Source: Achatina immaculata
Lineage: Eukaryota > Mollusca > Gastropoda > Stylommatophora > Achatinidae
Assembly: GCA_009760885.1 (NCBI GenBank)
Contig: CM019704.1
Location: forward strand, 13,499,803 to 13,563,802
Direction: 5' to 3'
Length of the DNA stretch: 64,000 bases
The notes under the pieces were generated by a model that was given only the letters and a program-made list of their open reading frames with translations, made no database searches and was not told the DNA's origin. Shown one piece after another: positions 1 through 12,400 of the stretch. Position 1 is the first letter of the stretch; every line of letters starts with the position of its first letter. Made by a program: the position numbers and the translations under genes.

Positions 1-52
1 GACTAGTCAGTAAAAGCATCACACTGTCATACACCATTAAAGTGCTGAAAAT

Positions 53-103
53 ATGGAATCAGACTTGAAGCAGCATGATCTTCAGATTCACAAGAAGGAA
101 CTT
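53..103 (+). other. possible short 5' coding exon
   Basis: An ATG at 53 opens 17 codons (MESDLKQHDLQIHKKEL) that end exactly at a strong GTAAGT donor (104-109), with an in-frame TAA just upstream at 38-40. This is what a first coding exon can look like. It would leave phase 0, but the best acceptor for glycylase exon 1 (before 3332) needs one preceding base. It therefore does not join directly, and another exon or another gene would be required. The run is short enough to be chance. Confidence 0.2.
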
Positions 104-830
104 GTAAGTTGATTTAAAAAAATTGAGCTTGATTATTTTAGAACATACTGACTTCTGTATGGATTTTCCATTCCTTTTCCTTATTGCTTTGAAATATATC
201 AGTTAATGGGTTGTGTTATTGATGGATGGGTTATATGGCAGCTGATATTGGTGGGTGCATTATGTGAAGATTGAAGACTTTTTTTATAGGTGTATGAGTC
301 AAGAGGCGATTGTGTTGTGGATTGGTTATAGGTGGGTTATTTATGGAGGATAAGTCATACAGAGTTTGTATTATTGTTGAATAGGTTACATGGAGGTTGT
401 CTTATAGGTGGATGGGTCATATGAAGGCTGTATTAGTAAAAGATTGGTTATATCTTCTTTGATCATTCTCAGCTGTTTACTTTTGTACTTTTGAAGTAAT
501 CAGTGGTCAGCTGGATTGGCGTACATCCCCATATAGCTTGTTTTTTAACTGATATAGGTGTTGGCCACATTTTTTTTTGCACTTCATATGTGCAGCACGC
601 TATTGGTTATACTGAGTTTAATGGTAAATGAGTCCTTTATGGTGATTGGTGTCATAGAAGTATACAATTCAGTCTCTTCATAAAAGTGAGGTAAGGTTAG
701 ATAAGATAGATATCTCAGCTCTCCATCTGAAGGAATAGAGTTCACATATATCTTTGTCTAGGTGAGCATTGGGTGAATATGAGGATAGAACAGTGGCTCT
801 TAACCTCTTTTTTGCCATGGACTTCCTTTC
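104..830. other. non-coding, no recognised feature
   Basis: TG-rich and AT-rich sequence. Short phrases such as 'ttatatgg/aggttg/tataggtggatgggt' recur loosely between 205 and 440, like a very degenerate tandem array. I see no gene. Confidence 0.4.
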
Positions 831-1275
831 TAGCTTGAGTGGACCCTCTTTCCAGCCTGATAGCAGGTGTGGACCCCCTTTCTGGCCTGAAAACAGCTGT
901 GGATCCCCTCTCCAACCTGATAGCTGATGTGGACCCCCTTTCTGGCTTGAAAACAGCTTTGGATCCCCTCTCCAACCTGATAGCTGGTGTGGACCCCCTT
1001 TCTGGCTTGAAAACAGCTTTGGATCCCCTCTCCAACCTGATAGCTGGTGTGGATCCCCTTTCTGGCTTGAAAACAGCTGTGGATCCCCTCTCCAACCTGA
1101 TAGCAGGTGTGGACCCCCTTTCTGGCTTGAAAACAGCTTTGGATCCCCTCTCCAACCTGATAGCTGGTGTGGACCCCCTTTCTGGCTTGAAAACAGCTGT
1201 GGATCCCCTCTCCAACCTGATAGCAGGTGTGGACTCCCTTTCTGGCCTGAAAACAGCTGTGGACCCACAATAAAA
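787..1275. repeat. 60-bp tandem repeat (two 30-bp half units), about 7 copies
   Basis: From about 840 to 1273 the sequence repeats every 60 bases. Each unit holds two related 30-base halves, GGATCCCCTCTCCAACCTGA... and GGACCCCCTTTCTGGCTTGA.... Because 60 is a multiple of three, several frames on both strands stay open and give artefact proteins of 140-196 residues with 20-residue periodicity. The lead-in at 787-840 (acagtggctcttaacctctt) resembles the CAGTGGTTCTTAACC termini of hAT-type elements. The array may therefore be an expansion of an hAT-like terminal segment. That origin is inference. Confidence 0.9.
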
Positions 1276-1289
1276 CTAAAGGAATAAAT

Positions 1290-1800
1290 AGAATTCAGAT
1301 GGTGTTAAAGATATGCATGAAGGAAAAGGACTCAGGTTGAATAAGAGGAAAACTGAGGTTATGGTCATCTCCAAGAAATGAGAGATCTCTCAAGTATCTA
1401 GGAGCAAACCTGATCAGACAAAAGATTCCTGATGGAGATGAAGAGCAGAGTAAACCAAGCTAAGATAATGTTCCAAAAGATGAAAAATATTTTGTGCAAC
1501 AAATCACTGTCATGGAGCATAAGAAAAAAGGGTGCTCCATTGCTGCATAGAGCCAATTCTGATCTATGAACGTGAAGTAGTTACTAAAGATGCACAGCAG
1601 TGTCTGGAAGACACAGAAATGTGGTTTCTTAGAAAACGTTAAAGACACATGGATGGCAAGAAAATCAAATGAAGAAGTTTTCAAGAGAGACCGATTTGAG
1701 AAGACGAATACAACAGTCATGAAAAGACAGTCTAGATTTATAGGTCATGTCGTGAGAAAAGGCAAACTAGAACATATCATGACAACAGGAATACTTTTTT
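1290..1800 (+). mobile_element. decayed LINE fragment (reverse transcriptase C-terminal region)
   Basis: A broken plus-strand reading frame carries the end of a LINE polyprotein. One stretch translates as WKTQKCGFLENVKDTWMARK...SNEEV. It continues to KRQSRFIGHVVRKGKLEHI and TTG, the typical sequence after the RT domain in endonuclease-RT proteins. Stops and frame changes interrupt it, and the 5' part (from about 1300, KTEVMVIS-like) is weaker. The same family appears on the minus strand at 37115-37620. It is a dead 5'-truncated copy. Confidence 0.7.
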
Positions 1801-2084
1801 GTTGTTCTAAAATTTATTTCAGGAGGAGGACGTTTTTGTCGTCACTCCAGACAGAGAAGTTCAGGGTGTCACAGAGAAGATAAATACATCTGATAATTCA
1901 CTGCTAGGCCACACAAAGACCAGTGACTCTGGAGGACTGGACAAAATTCTCAGTGGTATGAATTATCTGTTTAGTTATTTTGATTCTTACAGATTAGCTC
2001 CAGAGCACCATAGACTGTTCTTTTCAACTAAGAAAACACTAGCTACTACCAAACTCCTCTGTCACTGACACAACATGTAGAGAT
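1801..2084. other. non-coding, no recognised feature
   Basis: Sequence between the LINE fragment and the ~330-bp repeat. I recognise nothing in it. Confidence 0.3.
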
Positions 2085-2395
2085 CTTCTTCTGTCTCCCT
2101 AGAACTGTAGGCTGGTGTTCTTTGCAGCCAGTTTGATGATGATACTGAGACACAGCATTGTGTTGGATTGGAAGCAGGCTGTGATGACTGTTTTCTCAGT
2201 CCCTGCATAAAATCAGGAGGTGTGCAATGCTTCTTTAGCAGACTCCACCACCATGGGGACTGTGACAACCCCTGACCCCATTAGTCAGACTAAGCCTGTT
2301 TCCGGGGGTACCAACAGAGAAATGTGTCGGTCACCCATGGCTTGCAGATACTGACACTAGCATGTCAGCCATGAATCACTGACGGCTAAATCAGA
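2085..2395 (+). repeat. unclassified ~330-bp interspersed repeat, copy 1
   Basis: This shares long runs with 12783-13105 and 44128-44460 in the same orientation and with 29000-29240 on the opposite strand. Shared landmarks are TGTTCTTTGCAGCC, ATGCTTCTTTAGCAGACTCC, CCACCACCAT and, near the end, the CTAGCAT...CAGC(T/C)ATG block. It has no ORF, no clear terminal inverted repeats and no recognisable tRNA head. It could be a SINE, a MITE or a LINE tail. Confidence 0.75.
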
Positions 2396-2399
2396 CAGT

Positions 2400-3331
2400 A
2401 TTTCTCCCCCTACAGTATAGGAACAGCTGAAAAAGGCCTGCATGTTCCACCGTGTGACACAAGGATATAAGTAAAAACTTGTAAATTGGGGTTCAGAAAA
2501 ATTTTTTTAAAAAAGAACAAAGTTCAGTTAATAACTAGTCATTACAGACTTTTGAATCCTCTCTACCAGCTTATGATATCTTAGCAAATAAATTACTTTT
2601 TTGTGAGCAGTATACAGACTTCACAATACATGCTTCAGGAAAGTCTGACATTAGCAGACCTACGCAACAGGGGGGTTCTAGTTCTGAGGGAGAAAATGGT
2701 TTGGACTTAATCCTGGGAACCAAGCTCTAAATTTAACATGACCTGGCACTTGAAAGCAGAAGACCCACAGCTAACATCTTGTATGGAGTGATAGATTACT
2801 CACTGCAAAGCAAGCATTGCGGCGAAAAATTAAAAAAATGAATATGGATCTATAAATATTAAACTTAGAGTAAATGTATCTGCTTTTCTTTAAATTACTT
2901 TGTCATGATATCTTCATCACCATCAGTTCTTAGCATTCCAGAGGCACATAAAGCAGCAATAAACACTCATTCTGACCAAGTCTTGGGGCTTTTTATCCTA
3001 CCTCCATAACTCATATTTCATGCTTTTTGGAGTTGGAGTTTGTTCTGAAGGAGTTTGTTCTGAAAAGTAAGTATGCCTTTGTCTCTGAAGCTGCCCTGTT
3101 CTCTTTCTCAGTGCGGACACAGTCATTTGCTTTATCTTGGTCATCTGTTCATTTTAATTGTTCTGCACATGACTAACCCATCTTTACCTGTTGTTTGTAT
3201 TCTTTTTAACTCTGTGTTCCCTAGTTACCTACACTGTATTTCTCACTGTTGCACACTGGAACACTTGAGCATGTTTGAATGTCTCATGCTAGTTCAGATA
3301 TATTGCTTATACTTTGTGTTATTTCTCAAAG
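2400..3331. other. non-coding upstream region
   Basis: AT-rich sequence with no gene or repeat that I recognise. A 5'UTR exon or promoter of the glycylase gene could lie here, but nothing in the sequence lets me place it. A pyrimidine-rich tract precedes the acceptor at 3330-3331. Confidence 0.3.
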
Positions 3332-3448
3332 GTCCCTTGGCTCAAAATAATGCTGACCTAATGTTTCGTATAAGTAGAGGCAAGAGCCAGGTGCCAGGAG
3401 ATACGTCTAACAATAAGCCAAAAGAGGGTAATGATAATAGTGACAAAG
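3332..3448 (+). CDS. TTLL3: glycylase coding exon 1 (start uncertain)
   Basis: The acceptor reads ttatttctcaaag and the donor is aaag|gtaaaa after 3448, leaving phase 1. The first in-frame Met in the exon is at 3361 ([14 protein letters not shown]...). The sequence is polar and Lys/Asn-rich with no known motif. It is assigned because its phase-1 donor matches the next exon, where the split codon makes Glu. The frame is also open upstream to 3073 and reads hydrophobic there, so the true 5' boundary is not certain. Confidence 0.6.
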
Positions 3449-6400
3449 GTAAAATTTCTAGTTCATGCCTATGTACTATTAACAAGTCTTTGTAGAATGA
3501 GTGAATGATCCCTCTGTAGCTAAAAAAAAGCTATCGGTACGGGGAAGATCTTGATCACAGCACACCAAGTCAGGTTTAAGAGAATAAATGACTTTCCTAT
3601 CTTCCTGGTGTGGGCATCAGAAGCAGATTTTGCAGCAAACCCAACCACCATGATAGACAAGTTTATCCTTTTCCTTTTTGACCAGCCTTTTGTGTCACAA
3701 AATGGTCTCGGTCAGACATGTTTCATGATCTCTGACATGGTTATGGCAGCTCCAGATAGCAGCAGGAACGACCATTTTTCAGCCTCTGTTCTGTTAGTAG
3801 TTTCATTCCAAGTTGACTGGGGAGTGAGGTCAGATGCCTGTCCTCTAGAAGTGAATATGTACCTGGAAGTTGAGACACATGAGAGTGTGCTGTACACTGT
3901 ACATAATTATGCCTGAATGCAAAAGTGGTGAAACAAAAATTCTTAGTCTAGATGTAAACCCATCAGAAAATGATGGGAAAAAAAATCTGACTTTATAACC
4001 CTTCAGATTAAAGAAAATTTTTTTGTAATAAAGAATCCTTTATATATGTCAGAAATTGATTTTGGAAACCAACATATGTTGTTTTTTTTTTTTTTTGATA
4101 ACAGTAATCTCAGTAATTATCCATAAATGTGTTTGTTTAGATATCTATAGATGATTTTGTTTGCTTTCTTAGAGAATGATCTTGTTGGAAACCTCTTGGT
4201 GGAGCCATTTCTGTCAACCCGTAGTAAAACTATGCCAACATTGGGTAGACCCAAGATGACTGCACAGAAAATGCTAAACGAAGGGGAGAGACTTGGAAAG
4301 GCAAAGGAGATTGTTGAGCGAGCTATTAAAGTGAGAGAAACAGATGTATCCAAGCTGCAATTTGTTTGCATAAAATATTCACATTTTCCACTGTTGTTTG
4401 AGAAACAAAGCTTTAAGATGAAAGAAGGCAAGAAATACTATTTATTTTTTACTGGCTGAGATTATTTGCACTCGAGTGCAGGTAGACACTTCCTGGCAGT
4501 TTAGCTTTTTTTTTTTTTGCACTTGCACTTTGACCTACATTGCAGTTGCACGTGTTTCGTGGCCCTTGACCCACATGGAACAACATTGTAGTTGTGCATG
4601 TCTCATGACCCTTGATCTCATGACACCATTATGATACCTAGCTTTATTTTATTAGTATGATGTACAAACAAACTGTTATTGTCACTTCCTTAATTCTGTG
4701 ATAAGTTTTATTTGTTCGTTCATGACGTCTTAATTTTTTTTTTTTTCCGGCTGGTCCATATATTTTTATATTCAAAATAAACTACATCTTTGTTGCTTTT
4801 GATAGTTTCTCTACTTTTTTTTGTTTATGGTCCACAACTCACTGCTTTAGTGTAAGATTGACTGGACATAGCTTTGTAAAACTTGCTTGCTAATCTTCTT
4901 CTTCAGCTTTCCGAGCCATTAAGGCTCATTGCTGCAAATAAAGTTCACCTCCATTCCTCTCTATTCCTAATTTTTTCTCTCCATCTGTTGACATCAGTTT
5001 CCTTTATTTGCTTTTCTGTGTTGTCTTTCCATCTCTGTCTTAGTCTGTGCTTGCTGATCTACATGGATATATTGATCTGACATGGCTTTGTAAAACTTGG
5101 TTTCTGATTTACATGGATAGATGTTCAGCTGACAGAGTTACCAGTTTTTTCTTGTATATTTTGTTATAGATATCACATGTAAATCAAGCCATCTTTCTTT
5201 CCTTTTAGTCACCATATATACTACTGGACTAAAGTTCACAAGAGTGGTCTTCAAATAACAAACATGTCAGTATCGTGTGTGGCCACTGTTCGCTGCCAGA
5301 CATTTGACGCACCATTGCCTCATCGAGTTAACCAGGGTTGTTAGGACATTCTGTGGAATGGCCTGCCACTCTTTTGAAGGAAAAGGGCCAGCTGGGTGAC
5401 AGCAGGTGGAGGATGATTTGTTGAAACCCGTCTGCCTAGGACATCCTAAATGTGCTCAGTGGGTGACAGATTGGGTGACTGACCTGACCAATTGATGCTA
5501 ATGATCCTTTGCTGTTGAAGAAAATCTTCTACGACACGACCCCGATGTGGTCTTGCCTTATCATCTTGTAGGATTGCCCCTGCTCCCATGGCTTGCAAGG
5601 TAGGCTGGACAATGGGTTGCAGAATTTCATTCAGGTATCGCTGGGCGGTTAGGGTGCCATGAATGACATGGAGGGGAGGCCTGCTGATGCCACCCCAGAC
5701 CATGATTGATACCCCTTCGTAACGATCTACCTCTTGGATAGTGGCATCATGGAACCGTTCCCCTGGCCTTCTCCAAACACGGATTCTGCCATCATTGAAG
5801 GACATACTGAAGTGGGATTCGTCTGTGAAAAGAATTTTACCCCACTGGCACCTCGTCCAACAGATGCGCTGTCGGTACCGGCAACTCTAACTCTGTGGTG
5901 AGCTGGAGTAAGAGGTATTCTTATTGCTGGTTGTCATGAAGCTAGCCTAGATTCTCTTAAATGCCTATGAATTGTTCTGCCATGCTAACATTGATGTTTG
6001 CCATATTCATTAACTGGTTTGAGAGTGGAAGATGTTACTGCCCAGTTGTGAAGTGTTGACAGCTGCAGGTATCTGTCATCTTGTCTACTCGTGCAGTGAG
6101 GTCGGTCTGAACGATGCCCATCTTCTACTCCTCCGGTTGCGTGAAATCATTCCAGATGCCTTTGGATGGTAGAATGGGACATTCCCACACACCATGCAAC
6201 TTCACGGCCAGATAAACCACTTTCAACCAAGGCTATGACCTAATGATGCTCAAAGGTACTAAAACGCCTTTGCCATGGCATGGTGTTTTTCAAATGACAA
6301 AAATACCCCCAAAAACCGCTTTAATAAAAATGATTGGCAGGTGAGAAGGTGATTGGCATATCAAATCAGCATGATTTAATTACCTGATGGGTCATGCTGA

Positions 6401-9400
6401 TACTTTTAAAACTGCTCTAACATTTTGTCAAGGACAATGCTACAGCATGTGATTTTTACAATTGTTGTGATGAACAGTTGGTGTTGTTTATGCCCTGGCT
6501 GCATAGAGGACTGCATGAGAATGCAATTTAATCAAGATTCTACAATAAATTTATTTACAGTTTTCGTACGGCAATCAAAATAAACATATGCTTGAAATTA
6601 ATGACCGGCCCCTAACTTTTGTCCAGTAGTTTATGTTATTGTATGAGTACAGTGAAAATCAGGACATTACAACTGTGTCTCATTAATGAATACAGCTGTT
6701 CCTACATTTTTATTATATTGTAAAACAACTTGCAGCAGTATGGGTTCTTACTGTCATTTTCACAATGGTGGATTTGTTTTCATTGGGGTTTAATGTGTAG
6801 ATGATACAGTCAAAATCTAATGTTGTAGAATGCAAGATGATCTACCAGTCAAAAAATATGATCAGAATGACAGTGATCAATGTAGGTCGCAGTGGATGTG
6901 CTGAAGACGTGCAGTTGTTTTGAGTGCAGATGAACACTCCCTGGGGATTTGGCTATTCACACTTTCTTTTATTTCCTTGTAATGCCTAGAGGCACATGAG
7001 GCAGAGATGAAAGCTGTCCTTTAGCACTGATCTTACACTACTTTCTAGTTCCTGTCTTTTCAGCCCTGAATTACTTCAGTTTGTCTAGGTATACCCTGTT
7101 CTCTTCACCATGTTTAGACCAGTTGTTTGGCCATCTGTTCCTTCATTTGTTTGCTTTTTTTTTTCTTTAGTTTCATTTACTTTTGAAATAGCAGTGTATA
7201 TTATGTCTTGATTGCTAAACTGGTTGTCCTTATTACAACTGATTCTTCATTCTGTAACAAATGAACTGATTTTTGTCTTTCCATCATTTTCAGTACAAGA
7301 AAGTTTTTACAATACAGGGAGGTTACTCTACTATCCGTCATAGTCTGAGAAGGCGAGGCTGGGTAGAGAAATTCTACAAGATTCCTGTCCCACAGAAGAG
7401 AACATCTCAGATCAAGAAACAGAAGAGCTCCGATGATGATAATGATTTTGATGACGATGCTGTTGATAATGATGATGACGACGATGATGATGATGTTGAC
7501 AGTAAGTTGTGTTAAGAACAGTAAGCATCTTTAATAATTTCTTACAGTAATTCCATTTTTGTTTGTACCTAGATTATGCTGTGAATTGTTATACAGTTTT
7601 GCTGCAGTTTTTAACCACTTATGGTCTGATGCATACCTGTTCCATCACCTGTTTACTTTAAATTCTAGGGCAGCTTCCTCATTAGAACAACGCTCATACT
7701 TCTAGCAATCTCATGTAAGAGATGAGTCCTCGGTTTAACCAACCTTTGACGATATCCCAGGCTGTGAAACCCAGACCGTATACGTTCACTTTCCTCCTGT
7801 TTTGCAAGGCTGTGCTCAGCATTCTGACAGGCATCTCTTTGCTTTAAGCATGTGATCACATATTGACTTTGTGTTTATCCAGCCAGCTGCCTCCTACAGT
7901 GCTAGGGAGCACATCTGATATTAGTCTGAATAACCCTTGCAAATGGCAGTGCTTCATAGTAGCAGCAGCTGATAAACGAGGAAAGGAAAGAATCTATTTT
8001 GTCTGCTATATTTCATATTCTTTGTTTCTGATTTATGCCATTTTTTTTTCACATTTTTATTTGCTTTCATTTAACACTTGTAGTTGTAAAATATGAATTA
8101 ACTGTGATATAAAATGTATTCATTTTGGAGGTTTTTTTTTTTTAAAAAAAAATTTTAAGCAGTGTAGAAATAGCATATTTCTTTTAAAAAAAATTGCCAT
8201 CACAAGCATCATAGTTGTGTGTGTGTGTATGTGTACCTCTTTATTATAAAAAATTTGACCTCATTTGAAATTAGGTTTTGAAAGGATTTCACTTTTAGTG
8301 TTTAAAAATTGTAACAGCCTTCTACATTCATATAAGTGCAAATTAAACTGCTTTGGTGTGCTATATATTGCAGTTGCTACACCAGCAGGTAATGTTAAAT
8401 GTGGACTATAGCATTAATAATATTTAAGTATTTTTGAGTTAGTTTTTGCAAGTGTTTTTTTTTTTTTTGCTAATGTCAGTTCATTGTTTTAAAATATTTT
8501 TTTTTGCTTATTCTAGTGTTTAATTTATTAATGTCAGTTCATTGTTTTAAAACAAGTTACTTTTGTGGTGTATGCCAGCATTGTTCATTAATGTCAGTTC
8601 ATTGTTTTAATTAATTTTGTTATTTTATACCAGTGTTTTTTTCATTAATGTCATCTCACTGTTTTAAAATTGATTAATTTATGACAGATTAAGCAGATTT
8701 TAAAAATATATGGACATGTAAAAACTATGTGTGTTAAATATATCTCATTCAGCACTTGCATATCATACCTTTCAGTTCTTGTATGTCGTACCTTGTAACC
8801 TTTGGTCGCTGTAGAATGTTAGAGGTTATGGACTATGTAGCAAAATATATGGAGTTTTTTTTTTTTAAGAAATAAAGAAGTTTCTGGCTCTGTTGTTTTT
8901 TCTTCAAGAGGTGGAGACACTTTTTAAACTGTTATAATTTACTTTCGGAGAAATTTCTGCTTAAATCAGTTGTTTCCAAGTTGGTGGTCGTCCCCACTCA
9001 CCCCATGACATTTGGAAGATTGAGAGGGGAGGTGAGGGAAAAGAGAGCAAGTAGACTGCATCAAAACCAAGTGAACTGTGTGTATTTATGAGGATGGTAA
9101 AGATTTAGCCTGGGAGCCAAAGGAGTGGCTGCACAGAAAACTTTGGGAACAACTGGCTTAAATGAAATGATGCTTTTTTAAAAAATATTTACTATGAATT
9201 CCAATCAGATTGGTTGCTCTCTATTCTTGTACCAATTGTTCGGCCCACTCGTTTACATCTATCCTGGTCTTCCTCTCTTAAGTATGGTTTGGGTATTTGA
9301 CATTTCACCTTGGGAGAAAGACACTGCAGAATTGATTTCATTGGTTTACGATTGCATTTGACTCCAGGTTTTAAGTTTTTATTTTATTTTGTCTTAAAAT

Positions 9401-12400
9401 ACATGCTGTCATTTTATTCTATTTTAATTTATTGTATTTTTGTACTGCTTAATAGTTAAAAATGGCAAAGTTTGGAATAAAAGAACCTCAATCTCAGTTT
9501 GTAATTAATTACACATGTGCTAAAAAAAAGAAGCAAAAAGAAAAACAAGCTGTACACATTCTAAAACACTCATAAATGAACCTAACAATTAGTGTAACTT
9601 TTATTTTATTTTTATTTTTTTTTTTTTTTAGATGATCAGCCCAGAACTCCACCATGGGAAGAAGATGATGGCATATATGGGATAATGGTATGCATGTTGT
9701 TCTGTAGTTGAAAGTATTTAAAAGAGGACATATAATAGTCTCTAGTTAGTAGTAGTTATGAGATGGGGTTTCTAGCCCAGTAGTCAGACAAAGAGAGATG
9801 TTAATTTCAAATTGCAAATAGTTGAGGTGGAAGATGCTAATTTCTGCAACCTGATGATTTTGTAAGGTAGTGTTTCTATGACAGATTTTTAGTATATTTT
9901 AGCAATTTTAAGATACTTAAATGAGAAAAATGTTGAAAATGAAAATGCAATAACCACAGTCTTCAGCACTCTTTAACTGTTACCCATATACACTCATATT
10001 GTTTGAAGTTTCCCCTTTTCTAACAACACCATCTCTTCCCCTTCTAAAAACATTTCTTGAGGCTAAGAACAAACAAAAAAGATGTTTAAATTTAACCCTG
10101 TGAAGCCAGTTTCTCATAAATGGAGGCTGAAAAGATTTATCCAGCTCCTGAAATCTCACAATAGATGGATCTTGGTTTTCTTGGATGTGCACTGTGGACC
10201 TGGGTTACATACCTCCTTCAGGATTAAATGGTACCCATCTTATGTGTCTTGTGACACTTGGGATTTATATGTTTTAACTCTTCCTGTGCCCGAGTCTTCA
10301 TAGCACTACTTTCGGTTTTTCACGTTTTGACCCAAGTCGATATAGAGGCACATGCTTTGCTTCATTAGAAAACTGGTGTAACTTTTGATTGTGAATGTTT
10401 AGTGTGCATGTCTAGTGACCCTTGTCACCATTTTGAAAGTTGTTAACAACGGGGGTCAAAATCGTGTTTCCATAAAAAATTTTTAACTTTTGTGTGACTT
10501 TGGAGGCAAGCATGTCCCCCTATGACTAGACCACTGTTCGTGAATGTACCCCAAGTAGATCTAGACTATTAGATGGACTGGAGAAGTAGTTAGAAGGTTA
10601 TTTCAGACATTATTTTTGTGAACATGTCACATATCATCACACAACAAGATCGGATACATCGACAGGTAGATCTAGATTCGCAGATGGTAAGTAGTGTAGA
10701 TCTAGACCTAGCCAATGATAAGAAGGACACAATTGTCAGCTAAAATCATCACACTACATCTTTTTCCTAAAAAATAGATGTCAGGGGAGGCAACTGCCTG
10801 GGAGAGTAGTAATGCTTCTTTGCATCTCTTTGTTGTTTTACATACCACTGCTTTCGCTCCTTAGTCTCGAATGGTTCGCAATGTGACTCCGTCATTATTT
10901 TGGGTACTGAAGCGTGACGCTATCGATTACCGCTACCTCACAAAGGATCAGATGGTCAATCACTATTGTAAAGCAGGCTCCTTCACCACCAAGGTAAAAT
11001 TTTGATACATAAATTATTTAACTACTTTCAGTAATATTAACGTGAATTTTTACAGTGTTTACTGTTCAATGTAGACCAGACATGTATACCAGAGACATAA
11101 ATTGTACACAAGAAAGAAAAATCATCCACAACACGTAAATGATACTTTATCAGCATTGAGAAGAGATAACTAATAATTTTGTGGACTGAGTTGGAGGTTT
11201 AAGAACCAGGCTGCTCAGAAAGATGAAACTAGACATTATCTATCTTTGTTGATGGTTGCATTGTTTTGCAGTTATTTGCCTACTGGCCTAGCACTTGTGG
11301 CTTAGGCTTAACATTTTTTAGGACTTGGGTCATCTTCCTGCTACAATTCCTATTCATTTAACAAGACTACTGTCCAGTTCCATGTGAATTACTGAGAGGC
11401 AGATTAGGGTCTTGGCCAACTATGGTTAACCAGCTCTGATGCAAGCTGTCAGCTATGGATCAGGGCACTATCTCATTCAGTCTGAGTTGTGTATCTTTGC
11501 CCCATACTAGTTGTCAACTTTGTCCACATTGGGAAAACAATAAAAACCTCTGACAAAATGAGGACCTGCCTACACTAGGAGTTTCCAGCAACATTAGATC
11601 AATGTGCTGGGGTTTTTTTTTGTTTTTTTGTTGTTGTTGAAGACATTCAAGATGTTTGATAGTGTTTGCAGAAACTCCTCGGGGAAAGCAGATACCTATA
11701 ACAAGCTAAAATGTCATGGAGAGGACATTGAGAATACAGAAGAAGGAATGAAAATGAGCTCTGGTAGATGGATTGGAAAGAATGGACTAGGGATAGTAAT
11801 GGTTTAAATTAAAATTGCAAAAGGCTGCAAAGCATATAGTGAAAATGGATGCAGTTTGTATTTCAAGAACAGCAGATAAAATTAATTATCAAGACCAGAA
11901 AGGAGTAAATTGGTCTCATTTGGTATATGTATTGAAAAGAGGTAAATTGATATACTAGGTGATAGCTGAACAAAAAATGAGAGATAGGTGGTCAGAAATG
12001 GAGAGAAAAGTACTGAATAAAAACTTGTTGAATATACTTTGTGACAAACAAATTCGGATACTCAGAAATATTGAATATCTTGGCATAATGCAAATGTAGT
12101 GGCCTACATTGTAATGCAGAATTTTATTTAATGTTAATAGTGTTTTTAATGCTAAATAAAGAATAAACATAATTTTTTTTGGTTTCTTTGCTACTTTATT
12201 TCTTTCTGTGGGTCTTATGCTAAGTAAGGAACACACTTACAGATTTTAAGTTTCTCTATTACTTTACATCTTTTATGGAGCAGGTTGGACTGTGTGTGAA
12301 TATGAAGAATGTAGTTTGGTTTGATAACAGCGATCACAACATGTTCTTCCCTCGCTGCTACCGTCTTAGTCATGACGAGGAAAAAGAAGCCTTCATAGGT

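Noticed and set aside
678..1273. Four overlapping long open frames on both strands
   Set aside because: They are products of a 60-bp tandem repeat whose period is a multiple of three. No start context, domain or codon pattern supports a protein.
3551..3916. A 121-codon open frame in intron 1
   Set aside because: No recognisable motif and no fitting splice phases with neighbouring exons.
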